A DNA stretch of 64,000 nucleotides. It comes from Paenibacillus pabuli. Lineage in GTDB: Bacteria > Bacillota > Bacilli > Paenibacillales > Paenibacillaceae. The stretch lies in NCBI RefSeq assembly GCF_039831995.1, contig NZ_JBDOIO010000003.1, forward strand, positions 1,674,001 through 1,738,000. Direction: 5' to 3'. The position numbers and the translations under genes were made by a program. Each line of letters opens with the position of its first letter. Position 1 is the first letter of the stretch. This document shows positions 44,949 through 54,622 of the stretch, piece after piece. The notes under the pieces are model-generated. The model was not told the origin of the DNA. It ran no database searches and saw nothing but the letters and a program-made list of their open reading frames with translations.

Positions 44949-46403
44949 CTAGTAGGCTCTTGCAAACACTACCGTGTTCTTCGCCTTTTCACCACAAGCC
45001 AGGCACGTATGCTTTTCTTCCGCAGGCTGGAACGGAATGTTCCGGCTTGTTGCACCTGTTACTTCTCTTACTTTATCTTCGCAAGCCTCAGAGCCGCACC
45101 AGCCAGCAAGCGTAAAGCCGCGTTTGTTTTCCATCAATTCCTTCATCTCATCAAGCGTATCAACTGAGTAGAAGTTGTCCGACATAAATGTGCGTGCACG
45201 TTCCAGCATATCAGATTGAACCTGGGTCAGCATATTCTGAATTTCTTCCACCAGATTCGCCTGCTCTACTACTTTTTTCTCGCCAGTGATCCGAGATACG
45301 AGCACACATACACCATTCTCCATATCGCGAGGGCCAATCTCGAGACGAACTGGAACTCCGCGCATCTCGTATTCATTGAATTTCCAGCCTGGACGAACGT
45401 CGCTGCGATCATCCATTTTAACACGAATGCCTGCTTTTTTCAGTTCGGCAAACAATTCGTCCGCACGACCGACAACCGCATCACGCGTTTTTGGCGGTCC
45501 AATTGGAATCATCACGACTTGGGTTGGCGCCACTTTTGGAGGAAGTGCCAGACCACGATCATCACCATGCACCATGATCAGCGCACCGATCAAGCGTGTA
45601 CTTACGCCCCACGATGTCGTATACGCATGCTCAAGCACATTTTCCCGGCTGAGATACTGAATTTCAAATGCTTTTGCAAAGTTAGTACCCATGAAGTGAG
45701 AAGTTCCGGCCTGTACGGCACGTCCATCTTTCATCATCGCTTCGATGGAATATGTATCCACCGCTCCTGCAAATTTCTCTGAAGGCGTTTTTTGACCAGT
45801 GATGACCGGGATTGCCAAATACTCTTCCACGACTTCGCGATAGATCTCAAGCATGCGCATAGTTTCTTCACGTGCTTCTTCTTCCGTTTCATGAGCCGTG
45901 TGGCCTTCCTGCCAGAGGAATTCGCTGGTACGCAGGAAAGGCAATGTTCTTTTCTCCCAACGAACAACGTTAGCCCACTGATTGATCAGCACAGGCAGAT
46001 CACGATAGGATTGAATCCACTTGGAATACATGTGACCAATGATCGTTTCGGAAGTCGGACGAATCGCCAAACGTTCTTCCAGCTTTTCACCGCCAGCTTC
46101 AGTAACCCAAGGCAATTCCGGATTAAATCCTTCAACATGCTCTTTTTCTTTTTGGAAAAAGCTCTCTGGAATGAACATCGGGAAGTAAGCATTCCGGTGG
46201 CCCGTTTCACGGAAGCGACGGTCAAGCTCATCCTTGATATGTTCCCAGATCTCAAATCCGTCCGGCTTGAACACGATACATCCACGAACCGGGGAATAAT
46301 CCATCAGATCGGCCTTTTTAATAACATCAATGTACCAACGGGAGAAATCCTCGCCCTGTGGTGTGATTTCAGTCACGAATTGTTTATCATTTTCCTTTGA
46401 CAT
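44949..46403 (-). CDS. proS: Prolyl-tRNA synthetase (ProS type 3)
   Basis: 484 residues. Class II synthetase of the archaeal/eukaryote-like group: it lacks the large insertion domain of the 560-residue bacterial type that B. subtilis uses, and it has the zinc-binding C-terminal domain ending FARAY with CGSEAC and CLACGEK. Motif 2 is around VVRWEKRTLPFLRTSEFLWQEGHT. It charges tRNA-Pro. The ATG at 46403 (MSKENDKQF) follows GGAG closely. It sits at the normal proS place between rseP and polC, so the canonical gene may have been replaced in situ. Confidence 0.95.
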   Translation of the reverse strand: MSKENDKQFVTEITPQGEDFSRWYIDVIKKADLMDYSPVRGCIVFKPDGFEIWEHIKDELDRRFRETGHRNAYFPMFIPESFFQKEKEHVEGFNPELPWVTEAGGEKLEERLAIRPTSETIIGHMYSKWIQSYRDLPVLINQWANVVRWEKRTLPFLRTSEFLWQEGHTAHETEEEAREETMRMLEIYREVVEEYLAIPVITGQKTPSEKFAGAVDTYSIEAMMKDGRAVQAGTSHFMGTNFAKAFEIQYLSRENVLEHAYTTSWGVSTRLIGALIMVHGDDRGLALPPKVAPTQVVMIPIGPPKTRDAVVGRADELFAELKKAGIRVKMDDRSDVRPGWKFNEYEMRGVPVRLEIGPRDMENGVCVLVSRITGEKKVVEQANLVEEIQNMLTQVQSDMLERARTFMSDNFYSVDTLDEMKELMENKRGFTLAGWCGSEACEDKVREVTGATSRNIPFQPAEEKHTCLACGEKAKNTVVFARAY

Positions 46404-46465
46404 AAGACTCCAGCGTCCTCCCATAACGACCATCTCTGCAAGTTCAGAGTGTAGTCAAACCATAA

Positions 46466-47737
46466 TTATCCGTTAATTAAACGTAGTATATCATTATATG
46501 TTACAGCCAGCATCAGTACAAACAGCATGGCAAAGCCTATAAAATGAACCATACCTTCTCGGTTAGGATCAACAGGCCGGCCTCTTAGCGCTTCAATCCC
46601 CAGGAACACCAACCGGCTGCCGTCCAATGCAGGTATTGGCAACAGGTTGAAGATCCCAAGATACAAACTCAAAATAGCCGCCCATCTCGTAAGCTGTTCA
46701 ATTCCCTGTTTGGCAATTTGACCTGTTACTTCAAATGTACGTACCGGCCCGCCAATGTCGTCCATGTTAAACTGATTAATCAGATGTTTGAAACCTTCAA
46801 AGATGACTTTCGTGGTATCCACCATGGCTATACCCGAAACTTTGAACGTTTCTGCAAATCCGACAGATCGGGTTGGCAGTGTAGGCACAATTCCTACCTT
46901 ACCGCCCTCTTGTCCCTCTACAGTACGGGGCGTTATCGTTATGTTAAACGTTTCCTCTCCCCGACGCAGCGTCCATTCCATCGGCTTGTCTTTCGACTCA
47001 GCAATCATAGCCACCATTTTTTGTGAATCAATACCTATAGCTGTACCATTGATGGTCTCAATGATATCTCCTTCTTTCAGGTTGGCCTGGTCGGCAGCGC
47101 CGCCCTCAAGCACTTCACCGATTTGCAGATTTTTCGGATTTTCCACTGGAACTCCGGCCATTTGTGCGTACACTGCAAACAAAACAAAAGCCAGAATAAA
47201 GTTCATCAATGGTCCAGCAAAAATCGCCATCGCGCGTTGTCCAACCGTCTTGCTGCCAAACTGCCGGTCTTTCGGTGCAATCTGTGTTTGTTTACCACGA
47301 CTTACGAGCATCGCCTGTGGATGAATGCGGTATTGTTGTACTTCTCCATCGACATCTAATTGCAATTTCAATGCATTCTCCATATCAATGGAGAGCACTT
47401 CACCACGTATTACATTTTTACGATTATCCAATTGGTCCAAATAAATCATTTTGACTTGATCATCCACCGGTCTAACCGCAATGGTTTGACCCTCTTGGAT
47501 TTCAACAAGCTCGGGGTCTTCCCCTGCCATACGTGCATATCCGCCAAATGGAAGTAAACGCAATGTAAACTGAGTCTCGTTTCTTTTATATGAGAACAAT
47601 TTGGGACCAAAACCGATCGCAAATTCCCTTACAAGAATACCGGCGCGTTTGGCAAAATAATAATGCCCCCATTCATGAACCGTCACGATGACAAAGAACA
47701 TGAGCACCGTTAAAAATACAACTTGTATGGTTTCCAA
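46466..47737 (-). CDS. rseP: RIP metalloprotease RseP/RasP
   Basis: 423 residues, a polytopic membrane site-2 protease: zinc motif HEWGH (H21, E22, H25) in the first helix, PDZ domain (about 205-280, IGEVLEGGAADQANLKEGD), and the second motif NLLPIPALDGSRL near residue 375. It cleaves membrane-embedded anti-sigma factors, cell-division and signal-peptide substrates. The start is a TTG 11 bases after AAGGAGG. It lies between dxr and proS, as in B. subtilis (rasP). A weak promoter-like GATAAT is present upstream. Confidence 0.95.
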   Translation of the reverse strand: METIQVVFLTVLMFFVIVTVHEWGHYYFAKRAGILVREFAIGFGPKLFSYKRNETQFTLRLLPFGGYARMAGEDPELVEIQEGQTIAVRPVDDQVKMIYLDQLDNRKNVIRGEVLSIDMENALKLQLDVDGEVQQYRIHPQAMLVSRGKQTQIAPKDRQFGSKTVGQRAMAIFAGPLMNFILAFVLFAVYAQMAGVPVENPKNLQIGEVLEGGAADQANLKEGDIIETINGTAIGIDSQKMVAMIAESKDKPMEWTLRRGEETFNITITPRTVEGQEGGKVGIVPTLPTRSVGFAETFKVSGIAMVDTTKVIFEGFKHLINQFNMDDIGGPVRTFEVTGQIAKQGIEQLTRWAAILSLYLGIFNLLPIPALDGSRLVFLGIEALRGRPVDPNREGMVHFIGFAMLFVLMLAVTYNDILRLING

Positions 47738-47850
47738 TCCCTATCCATCCTCCTTCATGGCACGAACCGAAGTCTGTCCCTTTAGATTATCATTATTCCA
47801 AGGTGCCGCACAAGAGAATCACTTCTTCCATATTTGTGATGAAAAAAGGA

Positions 47851-48990
47851 TCACAGACTAAAAGCAAGTCTACGACTTTCCTGGTCACATCGTGCAATTT
47901 GTTCGAGATCAGGATTGTCCACATTGTGGTGTGCATCCAGCACGGAAGCAATAATATCCTCTATTTTAAGGAACGAAATCTCTTTGCGCAAGAAGCGTGC
48001 TACAGCAACCTCATTCGCGGCATTAAATGCCGTCGTTGCAGTCCCTCCCATTTTACCACACTGATAAGCCAGTCTTAAACAAGGGAACCGTTCCATATCC
48101 ATCTCACGGAATTGCAGCTTGCCTGCTTGTGCCAAAGACAATCGCTGTGCTGGTGAAGGCAGCCGATCCGGATAAGTTAACGCATACTGAATCGGAACAC
48201 GCATGTCCGGATTACCAAGCTGAGCAATGATGCTCGTATCTTCAAATTCAACATAGGAATGTATGATGCTCTCTGGGTGAAGCAGCACGTCAATCTGATC
48301 ATACGTCAAACCGAACAGCCAATGAGCCTCAATAACTTCCAGGCCTTTATTCACCATTGTCGCCGAATCGATTGTAATTTTGGAGCCCATCGACCAATTG
48401 GGATGCTTCAGAGCATCTTCAACAGTAACATCCTGCAGTTGTTCACGTGTGAAATCACGGAAAGAACCCCCCGAGGCCGTAAGTGTAATTCCGGATACAC
48501 GGCTGCGGTTTTCTCCGTTCAAACATTGAAATATGGCAGAGTGCTCGCTATCAATCGGTAACAGAGAAACTCCTTTTTCTGCAGCTCTCGCAGTAACAAT
48601 ATGTCCTGCCGTCACCAACGTTTCCTTATTGGCAAGTCCTATTTGTTTGCCTGCATCAATGGCAGCCAGCGTTGATTCAAGCCCTACGCTCCCCATGACA
48701 GCTGTAACCACAGTGTCCGCGTCTGTCCCGGCTGCTACTTCTACCAAGCCCTCTTTTCCATAAAAGAGCTGCGTTCCCGCAGGCAGGTGCGGAGCAACCG
48801 TCTCAGCGAGTTCTTTGGTACCCACCGACACCTTTTTAGGCCGATAACGTTTGGCTTGCTCAATTAAAAGCTCAGTATTTCCTCCGGCAGCCAGTCCCTC
48901 CACCTGAAAAAGCTCAGGATGCATGTCAACGACATCCAATGTTTGAGTTCCAATTGAACCGGTGGATCCGAGAATTGCTATTTTCTTCAT
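47851..48990 (-). CDS. dxr: 1-deoxy-D-xylulose 5-phosphate reductoisomerase
   Basis: 379 residues. The NADPH site is ILGSTGSIGTQTLDVV; the metal and substrate region reads DSEHSAIFQCL, with ASGGSFRD and HPNWSMGSKITIDSATMVNKG. It makes methylerythritol phosphate, the committed step of non-mevalonate isoprenoid synthesis. The ATG at 48990 follows GAGGTG. It lies in the cdsA-dxr-rseP run, whose uppS neighbour uses the pathway product. Confidence 0.97.
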   Translation of the reverse strand: MKKIAILGSTGSIGTQTLDVVDMHPELFQVEGLAAGGNTELLIEQAKRYRPKKVSVGTKELAETVAPHLPAGTQLFYGKEGLVEVAAGTDADTVVTAVMGSVGLESTLAAIDAGKQIGLANKETLVTAGHIVTARAAEKGVSLLPIDSEHSAIFQCLNGENRSRVSGITLTASGGSFRDFTREQLQDVTVEDALKHPNWSMGSKITIDSATMVNKGLEVIEAHWLFGLTYDQIDVLLHPESIIHSYVEFEDTSIIAQLGNPDMRVPIQYALTYPDRLPSPAQRLSLAQAGKLQFREMDMERFPCLRLAYQCGKMGGTATTAFNAANEVAVARFLRKEISFLKIEDIIASVLDAHHNVDNPDLEQIARCDQESRRLAFSL

Positions 48991-49071
48991 GCTGCACCTC
49001 ATCTTTACTTATCCATTGCGTGCATAGTTAGAAATCCATTTCTTTTTTACACACGTTTATGTTCAAAAAAA

Positions 49072-49866
49072 TTAGTAGGGCAGAAGCATTAGTATATGTA
49101 CAAATGGAAACACAACAATCCAGCTGTCGCACCGATCCAGAATACCCCCATGCCCCGGAAGAAGGCTGCCGGAATCCTTGATATTGTACACACGTTTGTA
49201 AGCGGATTGGATTAGATCACCCATTTGGCCGACTACAGCACATGCGACCCCAATCCATATTGCTCTCTGCCAAGATAACAGGCCGTCCGACAACATGGAA
49301 AACACGACAGATGTTACAACGGCTATCACAATGCCGCCCAACGCACCCTCCACCGTTTTGTTAGGACTTATCGAAGGCCATAGTTTGTTTTTACCCATAA
49401 GCTTCCCAACAAAATAGGCACCTGCATCACTGGCCCAGATGGAGCCTAATAATAGGAATGTCCAAAAGAGCCCGTGATGCAGATGTCTGGACTCAGCAAT
49501 ATAATAAAATCCGATGCCTATATACAGCACACCCAAAAAGAGCATGGCTATCGTATTCACAGGAATCTTGTTCTTGCTGATTACCGAGGCCGTCATTAAA
49601 ACGAGCATAACCAGCCAACTGATCTGGAACAACGTTAGCGGCCTGCCCTCCCATACCATTTCCCAAGGAAAGACAAGTGCAAAAACACCTGCATACCCAA
49701 CTAGGGCTACACCTGAAAAAGGCTGTACCCCCGTCATTTTCACAAATTCATAATAACCGATGAGAGCCATAAGCAGTACCAGGCCATGATACCAAGGTCC
49801 GCCCAGCATGCAAAAACCCAAAAACAACACACCTGCTACTATCCCTGTCGTTAATCGCTGTTTCAA
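49072..49866 (-). CDS. cdsA: Phosphatidate cytidylyltransferase
   Basis: 264 residues with about seven membrane helices and the family signature SDAGAYFVGKLMGKNKLWPSIS followed by the C-terminal GHGGILDRCDSW. It makes CDP-diacylglycerol, the substrate of PgsA encoded elsewhere in this window. The TTG at 49866 (MKQRLTTGI) is preferred over an ATG at 49875 because GGAGG lies 9 bases before the TTG but directly abuts the ATG. It begins 17 bases after uppS. Confidence 0.94.
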   Translation of the reverse strand: MKQRLTTGIVAGVLFLGFCMLGGPWYHGLVLLMALIGYYEFVKMTGVQPFSGVALVGYAGVFALVFPWEMVWEGRPLTLFQISWLVMLVLMTASVISKNKIPVNTIAMLFLGVLYIGIGFYYIAESRHLHHGLFWTFLLLGSIWASDAGAYFVGKLMGKNKLWPSISPNKTVEGALGGIVIAVVTSVVFSMLSDGLLSWQRAIWIGVACAVVGQMGDLIQSAYKRVYNIKDSGSLLPGHGGILDRCDSWIVVFPFVHILMLLPY

Positions 49867-49882
49867 CGGCTTCATCCTCCAT

Positions 49883-50650
49883 CTATTTCAAACCGCCGTA
49901 ACGCCTTGTTCTGCGCTGATATTCGGCTACTGCTTCATGCAAGTGCTGTTTGCCAAATTCGGGCCAGTATATATCCGTAAACCATAACTCGCTATACGCA
50001 AGCTGCCAAAGCATAAAATTACTGAGCCTTAATTCTCCACTCGTCCGGATTAACAGATCCGGATCTGGCATATCCACAGTCAACATATGTTTGTCTATGA
50101 GCTCAGGTGTAATGTCTTCTGCCGAGAGTTCCCCCGACTGGACCTGCAACGCAATCTGCTTCACACAGTCCGTCATTTCTCTACGACTTCCATAATTCAT
50201 TGCAAAGTTCAATACAAGCCCCGTATTGTGTTCCGTAAGACGAATCGCTTCACGTAAGGCATTAACGGTATGTGAAGGTAACTTCTCTTCCTGCCCCATC
50301 ATGCGTATGCGGACATTCTTTTCTATAAGTTCATCTAACTCGATCGCCAGAAATTCTTGTGGAAGTCTCATCAGAAAATCCACTTCTTCTTTTGGACGTG
50401 TCCAGTTTTCTGTCGAAAAAGCATACATCGTCAGATATTTGATGCCCAGTTCATCCGCCGCGATGGTTGCACGTTTAACTGCCTTCATGCCATTCTGATG
50501 CCCAGCTATGCGTGGCAGACCCAGACGTTTGGCCCATCGTCCATTCCCGTCCATAATAATGGCAACGTGCTGCGGGATATTATCCTCGGATATAGTCAGC
50601 GTTTCCTGCTTTTCAGCCCCATTCCACCACGACCGAACCCGTTTGATCAT
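49883..50650 (-). CDS. uppS: Isoprenyl transferase (undecaprenyl diphosphate synthase)
   Basis: 255 residues, cis-prenyltransferase family: IIMDGNGRWAKRLGLPRIAG with catalytic D34, then YAFSTENWTRPKEEVDFLM and the C-terminal RTSGELRLSNFMLWQLAYSE. It builds the C55 lipid carrier for peptidoglycan and other wall polymers. The ATG follows GGAGG by 7 bases. A terminator-like hairpin separates it from frr. Confidence 0.96.
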   Translation of the reverse strand: MIKRVRSWWNGAEKQETLTISEDNIPQHVAIIMDGNGRWAKRLGLPRIAGHQNGMKAVKRATIAADELGIKYLTMYAFSTENWTRPKEEVDFLMRLPQEFLAIELDELIEKNVRIRMMGQEEKLPSHTVNALREAIRLTEHNTGLVLNFAMNYGSRREMTDCVKQIALQVQSGELSAEDITPELIDKHMLTVDMPDPDLLIRTSGELRLSNFMLWQLAYSELWFTDIYWPEFGKQHLHEAVAEYQRRTRRYGGLK

Positions 50651-50691
50651 TCCTGTTCCTCCAAAATCCCTGAAGTTTCTTCACCTGAAGA

Positions 50692-50728
50692 CTAGAAAAA
50701 GAGACAAAACCCCACCGTATCGGAGGGG
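50692..50728 (-). terminator. Intrinsic terminator after frr
   Basis: CCCCTCCG / CGGTGGGG stem with one mismatch and an ATA loop (50710-50728), then TTTTGTCTCTTTTT on the minus strand. It lies 12 bases past the frr stop. Confidence 0.8.
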
Positions 50729-50739
50729 CTGCGCTTGTC

Positions 50740-51293
50740 TTACACTTCCATAATTTCTTTTTCTTTGGCAGCGAGTACCTTATCGACTTCAGCAATAAAC
50801 TTATCGGTCGATTTTTGGATATCGTCCTGATGTCTCCGGGATTCGTCCTCGGAAATCTCTGACTTCTCCATTTTTTTGATATCATCATTCGCATCACGAC
50901 GAATGTTACGAATCGCCACTTTGCCTTCTTCGCCGAACTTTTTCGTCAGTTTCACGAGTTCTGTTCTGCGTTCCTCCGTAAGTGGCGGAATGGACAAACG
51001 AATCATGTTACCATCGTTGGCTGGCGTTAATCCCAGATCCGATTTCATGATCGCACGTTCGATTTCGCCCATAGAAGATTTGTCCCATGGCTGAATCATC
51101 AGTGTGCGGGAATCCGGTGTGCTAATATTCGCGAGTTGATTAAGTGGTGTCATTGCTCCGTAGTACTCTACCTGAACCCGGTCCAGAAGAGCCGGAGTTG
51201 CACGTCCTGCACGCAAAGTGGCAAGATCACGACGTAACGCTTGAATTGCTTTATCCATACGTTCTTCGGCATGTTTTTTAACCGCTTGTGGCA

Positions 51294-51294
<1 letters not shown>
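50740..51294 (-). CDS. frr: Ribosome recycling factor
   Basis: 184 residues, full length: [20 protein letters not shown], the [16 protein letters not shown] segment and the coiled helical arm at both ends. With EF-G it splits the post-termination ribosome. The ATG overlaps the pyrH TAA (TAATG) and has GGGAG upstream, so the two are translationally coupled. Confidence 0.97.
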
Positions 51295-52061
<767 letters not shown>

Positions 52062-52097
52062 TCAATCAACAAAACTTCTCGCGCATGGCCTCCTGCT

Positions 52098-52125
52098 TAA
52101 AAAGAAAGGAACACAACTGTGTTCC
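52098..52125 (-). terminator. Intrinsic terminator between tsf and pyrH
   Basis: GGAACACA / TGTGTTCC stem (arms 52118-52125 and 52108-52115) with a 2 base centre, then TTTCTTTTT on the minus strand. pyrH starts 75 bp further on and has no strong promoter that I can see in between. Confidence 0.82.
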
Positions 52126-52147
52126 ACTCTTTTAGGAAAAACGATTA

Positions 52148-52241
52148 ACCGGTAAGGAACTGTTTTCCTGAGATATAAGGGAGCTCTGCTTCGAAGTTTT
52201 ATCATTCTTATATCTTCGAAAACCAATTTTTGCTTGCCGGT
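52148..52241 (-). promoter_or_regulatory. Structured RNA region between tsf and pyrH with competing helices
   Basis: An outer helix ACCGGCAAG (52233-52241 on the minus strand) / CTTACCGGT (52148-52156) encloses two crossing pairs: TTCGAAG (52214-52220) with CTTCGAA (52190-52196), and GATATAAG (52207-52214) with CTTATATC (52172-52179). The crossing pairs cannot nest together, so they form a pseudoknot or alternate states. The terminator at 52098-52125 follows directly. Confidence 0.5.
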
Positions 52242-52252
52242 ATAAAACCGTC

Positions 52253-52903
52253 TTATTTGTTCACTTGGGACATAACTTCTTCTACGAAGTTATCCACTTT
52301 TTTCTCCAAACCTTCACCCAGTTCGTAACGAACGAAACGACGGATAGAGATGTTCTCACCGATTTGGCTGATTTTTTCGTTCAGCAATTGGGAGATTGTT
52401 TTGTCTGGATCTTTAACGAAGGTTTGTTCCATCAGGCAGTACTCTTCGTAGTATTTACCGATACGGCCTTCAACCATTTTTTCAACGATTTTTTCTGGTT
52501 TGCCTTCGTTCAGAGCTTGAGCTTTCAAAATTTCTTTTTCTTTTTCCAGCTCTTCTGCAGGAACTTCTTCACGAGTCACGAATTTCGGGCTAGCTGCAGC
52601 GATTTGCATAGCGATGTCTTTAACGAAATCTTTGAACTGGTCTGTTTTACCTACGAAGTCAGTTTCGCAGTTAACTTCTACCAGGACACCGATACGGCCA
52701 CCAGCGTGGATATAAGATTCTACAGTACCTTCAGTAGCTGCACGTCCTGCTTTGTTTGCAGCTGCGGAAAGACCTTTTTCACGCAGAATTTCAGCCGCTT
52801 TTGTGATATCACCATTTGCTTCTTCCAGTGCTTTTTTGCAATCGAGCATACCTGCGCCCGTTTTTTCACGAAGTTCTTTTACTGCACTCGCGTTAACTGC
52901 CAT
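52253..52903 (-). CDS. tsf: Elongation factor Ts
   Basis: 216 residues, the short Gram-positive form: [38 protein letters not shown], and [19 protein letters not shown]. It exchanges GDP for GTP on EF-Tu. The ATG at 52903 follows GGAGGG; the longer frame to 52990 covers the rpsB-tsf attenuator. It is preceded by rpsB and followed by the structured region before pyrH. Confidence 0.97.
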   Translation of the reverse strand: MAVNASAVKELREKTGAGMLDCKKALEEANGDITKAAEILREKGLSAAANKAGRAATEGTVESYIHAGGRIGVLVEVNCETDFVGKTDQFKDFVKDIAMQIAAASPKFVTREEVPAEELEKEKEILKAQALNEGKPEKIVEKMVEGRIGKYYEEYCLMEQTFVKDPDKTISQLLNEKISQIGENISIRRFVRYELGEGLEKKVDNFVEEVMSQVNK

Positions 52904-52942
52904 TATTAATTCCCTCCAAAATAAGTATTGTACGTACACTCT

Positions 52943-52986
52943 AAAAAAAGGGCAGTGAGAGGTTATCCACCTACCAACCACCCTTT
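52943..52986 (-). terminator. Attenuator-like terminator between rpsB and tsf
   Basis: Outer stem AAAGGG / CCCTTT (52981-52986 and 52948-52953) with an inner AGGT-N5-ACCT hairpin, then a run of T on the minus strand. As tsf has no separate promoter that I can see, it probably sets the S2:EF-Ts ratio. Confidence 0.65.
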
Positions 52987-53017
52987 TCATTTAGTTCATT
53001 CGTTATGTTCGAATCTA

Positions 53018-53716
53018 TTAAGCGGAAGTTTCTTCGCCTTGGTTAGCTTCGATTACGGCATCAGCCATTTTACCTGTCAACAGCTTAACAGCGCGGATTG
53101 CGTCGTCGTTACCTGGGATAACATAATCGATTTCGTCCGGATCGCAGTTAGTATCAACGATACCTACAATTGGGATACCCAATTTGCGAGCTTCAGCAAC
53201 AGCGATACGCTCTTTGCGTGGATCGATGATGAACAGGGCGCTTGGCAGGCCTTTCATATTTTTAATACCGCCGAGGAATTTCTCCAGACGATCTTTTTCT
53301 TTGCGAAGCAAGATAACTTCTTTTTTAGGCAATACAGCGAATGTACCGTCTTCTTCCCAAGCTTCCAGTTGTTTCAAACGATCAATACGTTTTTGAATGG
53401 TTTGGAAGTTAGTCAGAGTACCGCCGAGCCAACGTTGGTTAATGTAGAATTGACCAGCGCGTTCAGCTTCTTCTTTAACGGAATCTTGAGCTTGTTTCTT
53501 AGTACCCACGAAAAGAATTGTACCATTCTCTCCTGCGATTCCTTTAACGAAGTTGTAAGCCTCTTCGACTTTTTTCACCGTTTTTTGCAAATCGATGATG
53601 TAAATTCCGTTTCTTTCAGTGAAGATATAACGATCCATTTTTGGGTTCCAACGACGAGTTTGGTGACCGAAGTGTACCCCAGCTTCGAGAAGCTGCTTCA
53701 TGGAGATTACTGCCAT
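53018..53716 (-). CDS. rpsB: 30S ribosomal protein S2
   Basis: 232 residues: [33 protein letters not shown] and [20 protein letters not shown]. It is a late-binding 30S protein. The ATG at 53716 follows AGGAGGTG; the longer frame to 53776 covers the leader. It has an extended -10 promoter about 130 bp upstream, after the terminator of the motility operon. Confidence 0.98.
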   Translation of the reverse strand: MAVISMKQLLEAGVHFGHQTRRWNPKMDRYIFTERNGIYIIDLQKTVKKVEEAYNFVKGIAGENGTILFVGTKKQAQDSVKEEAERAGQFYINQRWLGGTLTNFQTIQKRIDRLKQLEAWEEDGTFAVLPKKEVILLRKEKDRLEKFLGGIKNMKGLPSALFIIDPRKERIAVAEARKLGIPIVGIVDTNCDPDEIDYVIPGNDDAIRAVKLLTGKMADAVIEANQGEETSA

Positions 53717-53841
53717 CTTCACACACCTCCTAATATGGTTTTTATTGTGTCCTCCGCCGGCATCATTTTTCGCCAAGACTCTCCATCAGGAAAGCACCCT
53801 CAACAAAATTAGCACATGCGTGTGTTTTAACACCGTTATCT

Positions 53842-53870
53842 AATATAGCATAACTGCTTGACTGATGCAA
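53842..53870 (-). promoter_or_regulatory. Extended -10 promoter of rpsB-tsf
   Basis: Minus strand: TTGCAT (53865-53870), 17 bp, TGC-TATATT (TATATT at 53842-53847). The TGn extension compensates for the weak -35. The rpsB leader would be about 120 nt. Confidence 0.72.
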
Positions 53871-53959
53871 CAGTCTTTCAAAGCAAAAATACCTATACGC
53901 ACAACGTGTTCATGATATGTGAAAGTTACGGACTACAATAACTATCCGAATAGGCTCTA

Positions 53960-54007
53960 AAATAAAAGAACCGTCTTGCCTGAGTGTACTCAGCTTGACG
54001 GTTCTTT
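53960..54007 (-). terminator. Strong terminator of the motility/chemotaxis operon
   Basis: AAAGAACCGTC / GACGGTTCTTT stem (arms 53997-54007 and 53965-53975) with an inner CTGAGT / ACTCAG helix, then TTATTTT on the minus strand. One arm overlaps the last codons of the gene that ends at 53990. Confidence 0.92.
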
Positions 54008-54619
54008 TGTAATTTTCGCGATAATAGATTCGAAGCTTTCCCCTTTTTCAAGTGCGTAGGTACCTACCTGAATTTTGGTGTTGATTCGCTCTGCCTTTCC
54101 TGCCTTAATAAAGGCTTGGGCATCATCTACTATGCCAGCCTTTTCAAGATTTCCGGCGACAATCGCCAAACTGTTTCCGGAGCGTACTCGAAAAGTGACC
54201 GCTGCCTTTTGAGGCGTATTCGGTGACGATGGCTCTGTTGCTTTTGGTTCGCTCACATTATTCGGACTCTCATTGCCGCTTGAAGCTGGTTGCTGAGGCT
54301 GCTTGGGCGCTTCCGGATCACTTGTATCCTCTGCCTTCTCCGGAGCAGCAGCCGTCTCCCCTTGCATTTCACTGCTCTCCTGCTTCTTCTTTTCCACCCA
54401 TTCGGCTTCCGTATACAGTTCGTCCTCTGTACCTACAAGCTTCAAATCCATACTTTTGGCAGCCGACTCCAATTCTTCCTTGGTCATATTGGCTGTAGCC
54501 GGCTCCGTTTCCAAACTGCTGTCGGATAGAGCGTTTTGCCCCACTGTGGCAAGCTGAAGCAGCACTGCTCCAACGATCATGCCCGTTCCAATTCCGATCC
54601 ATAGGGAGCGCTTGTCCAT
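53990..54619 (-). CDS. Membrane-anchored protein with YceG/LysM-like C-terminal domain
   Basis: 209 residues: an N-terminal membrane anchor (about 6-27), an acidic Pro/Ser/Glu-rich linker (about 65-140) and a small C-terminal domain (about 143-205, VRSGNSLAIVAGNLEKAGIVDDAQAF and GTYALEKG). That domain resembles the N-terminal LysM-like part of MltG/YceG endolytic transglycosylases. The catalytic MltG domain is absent, so it is unlikely to cut peptidoglycan. The ATG is 11 bases after GGGAGG. It is the last gene of the motility operon, and its final codons form part of the operon terminator. Function unknown. Confidence 0.75.
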   Translation of the reverse strand: MDKRSLWIGIGTGMIVGAVLLQLATVGQNALSDSSLETEPATANMTKEELESAAKSMDLKLVGTEDELYTEAEWVEKKKQESSEMQGETAAAPEKAEDTSDPEAPKQPQQPASSGNESPNNVSEPKATEPSSPNTPQKAAVTFRVRSGNSLAIVAGNLEKAGIVDDAQAFIKAGKAERINTKIQVGTYALEKGESFESIIAKITKEPSS

Positions 54620-54622
54620 TTC

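Noticed and set aside
47738..47850. Promoter for rseP (TTGTGC-16-GATAAT)
   Set aside because: The -35 matches only three of six bases; the gene is probably transcribed from upstream.
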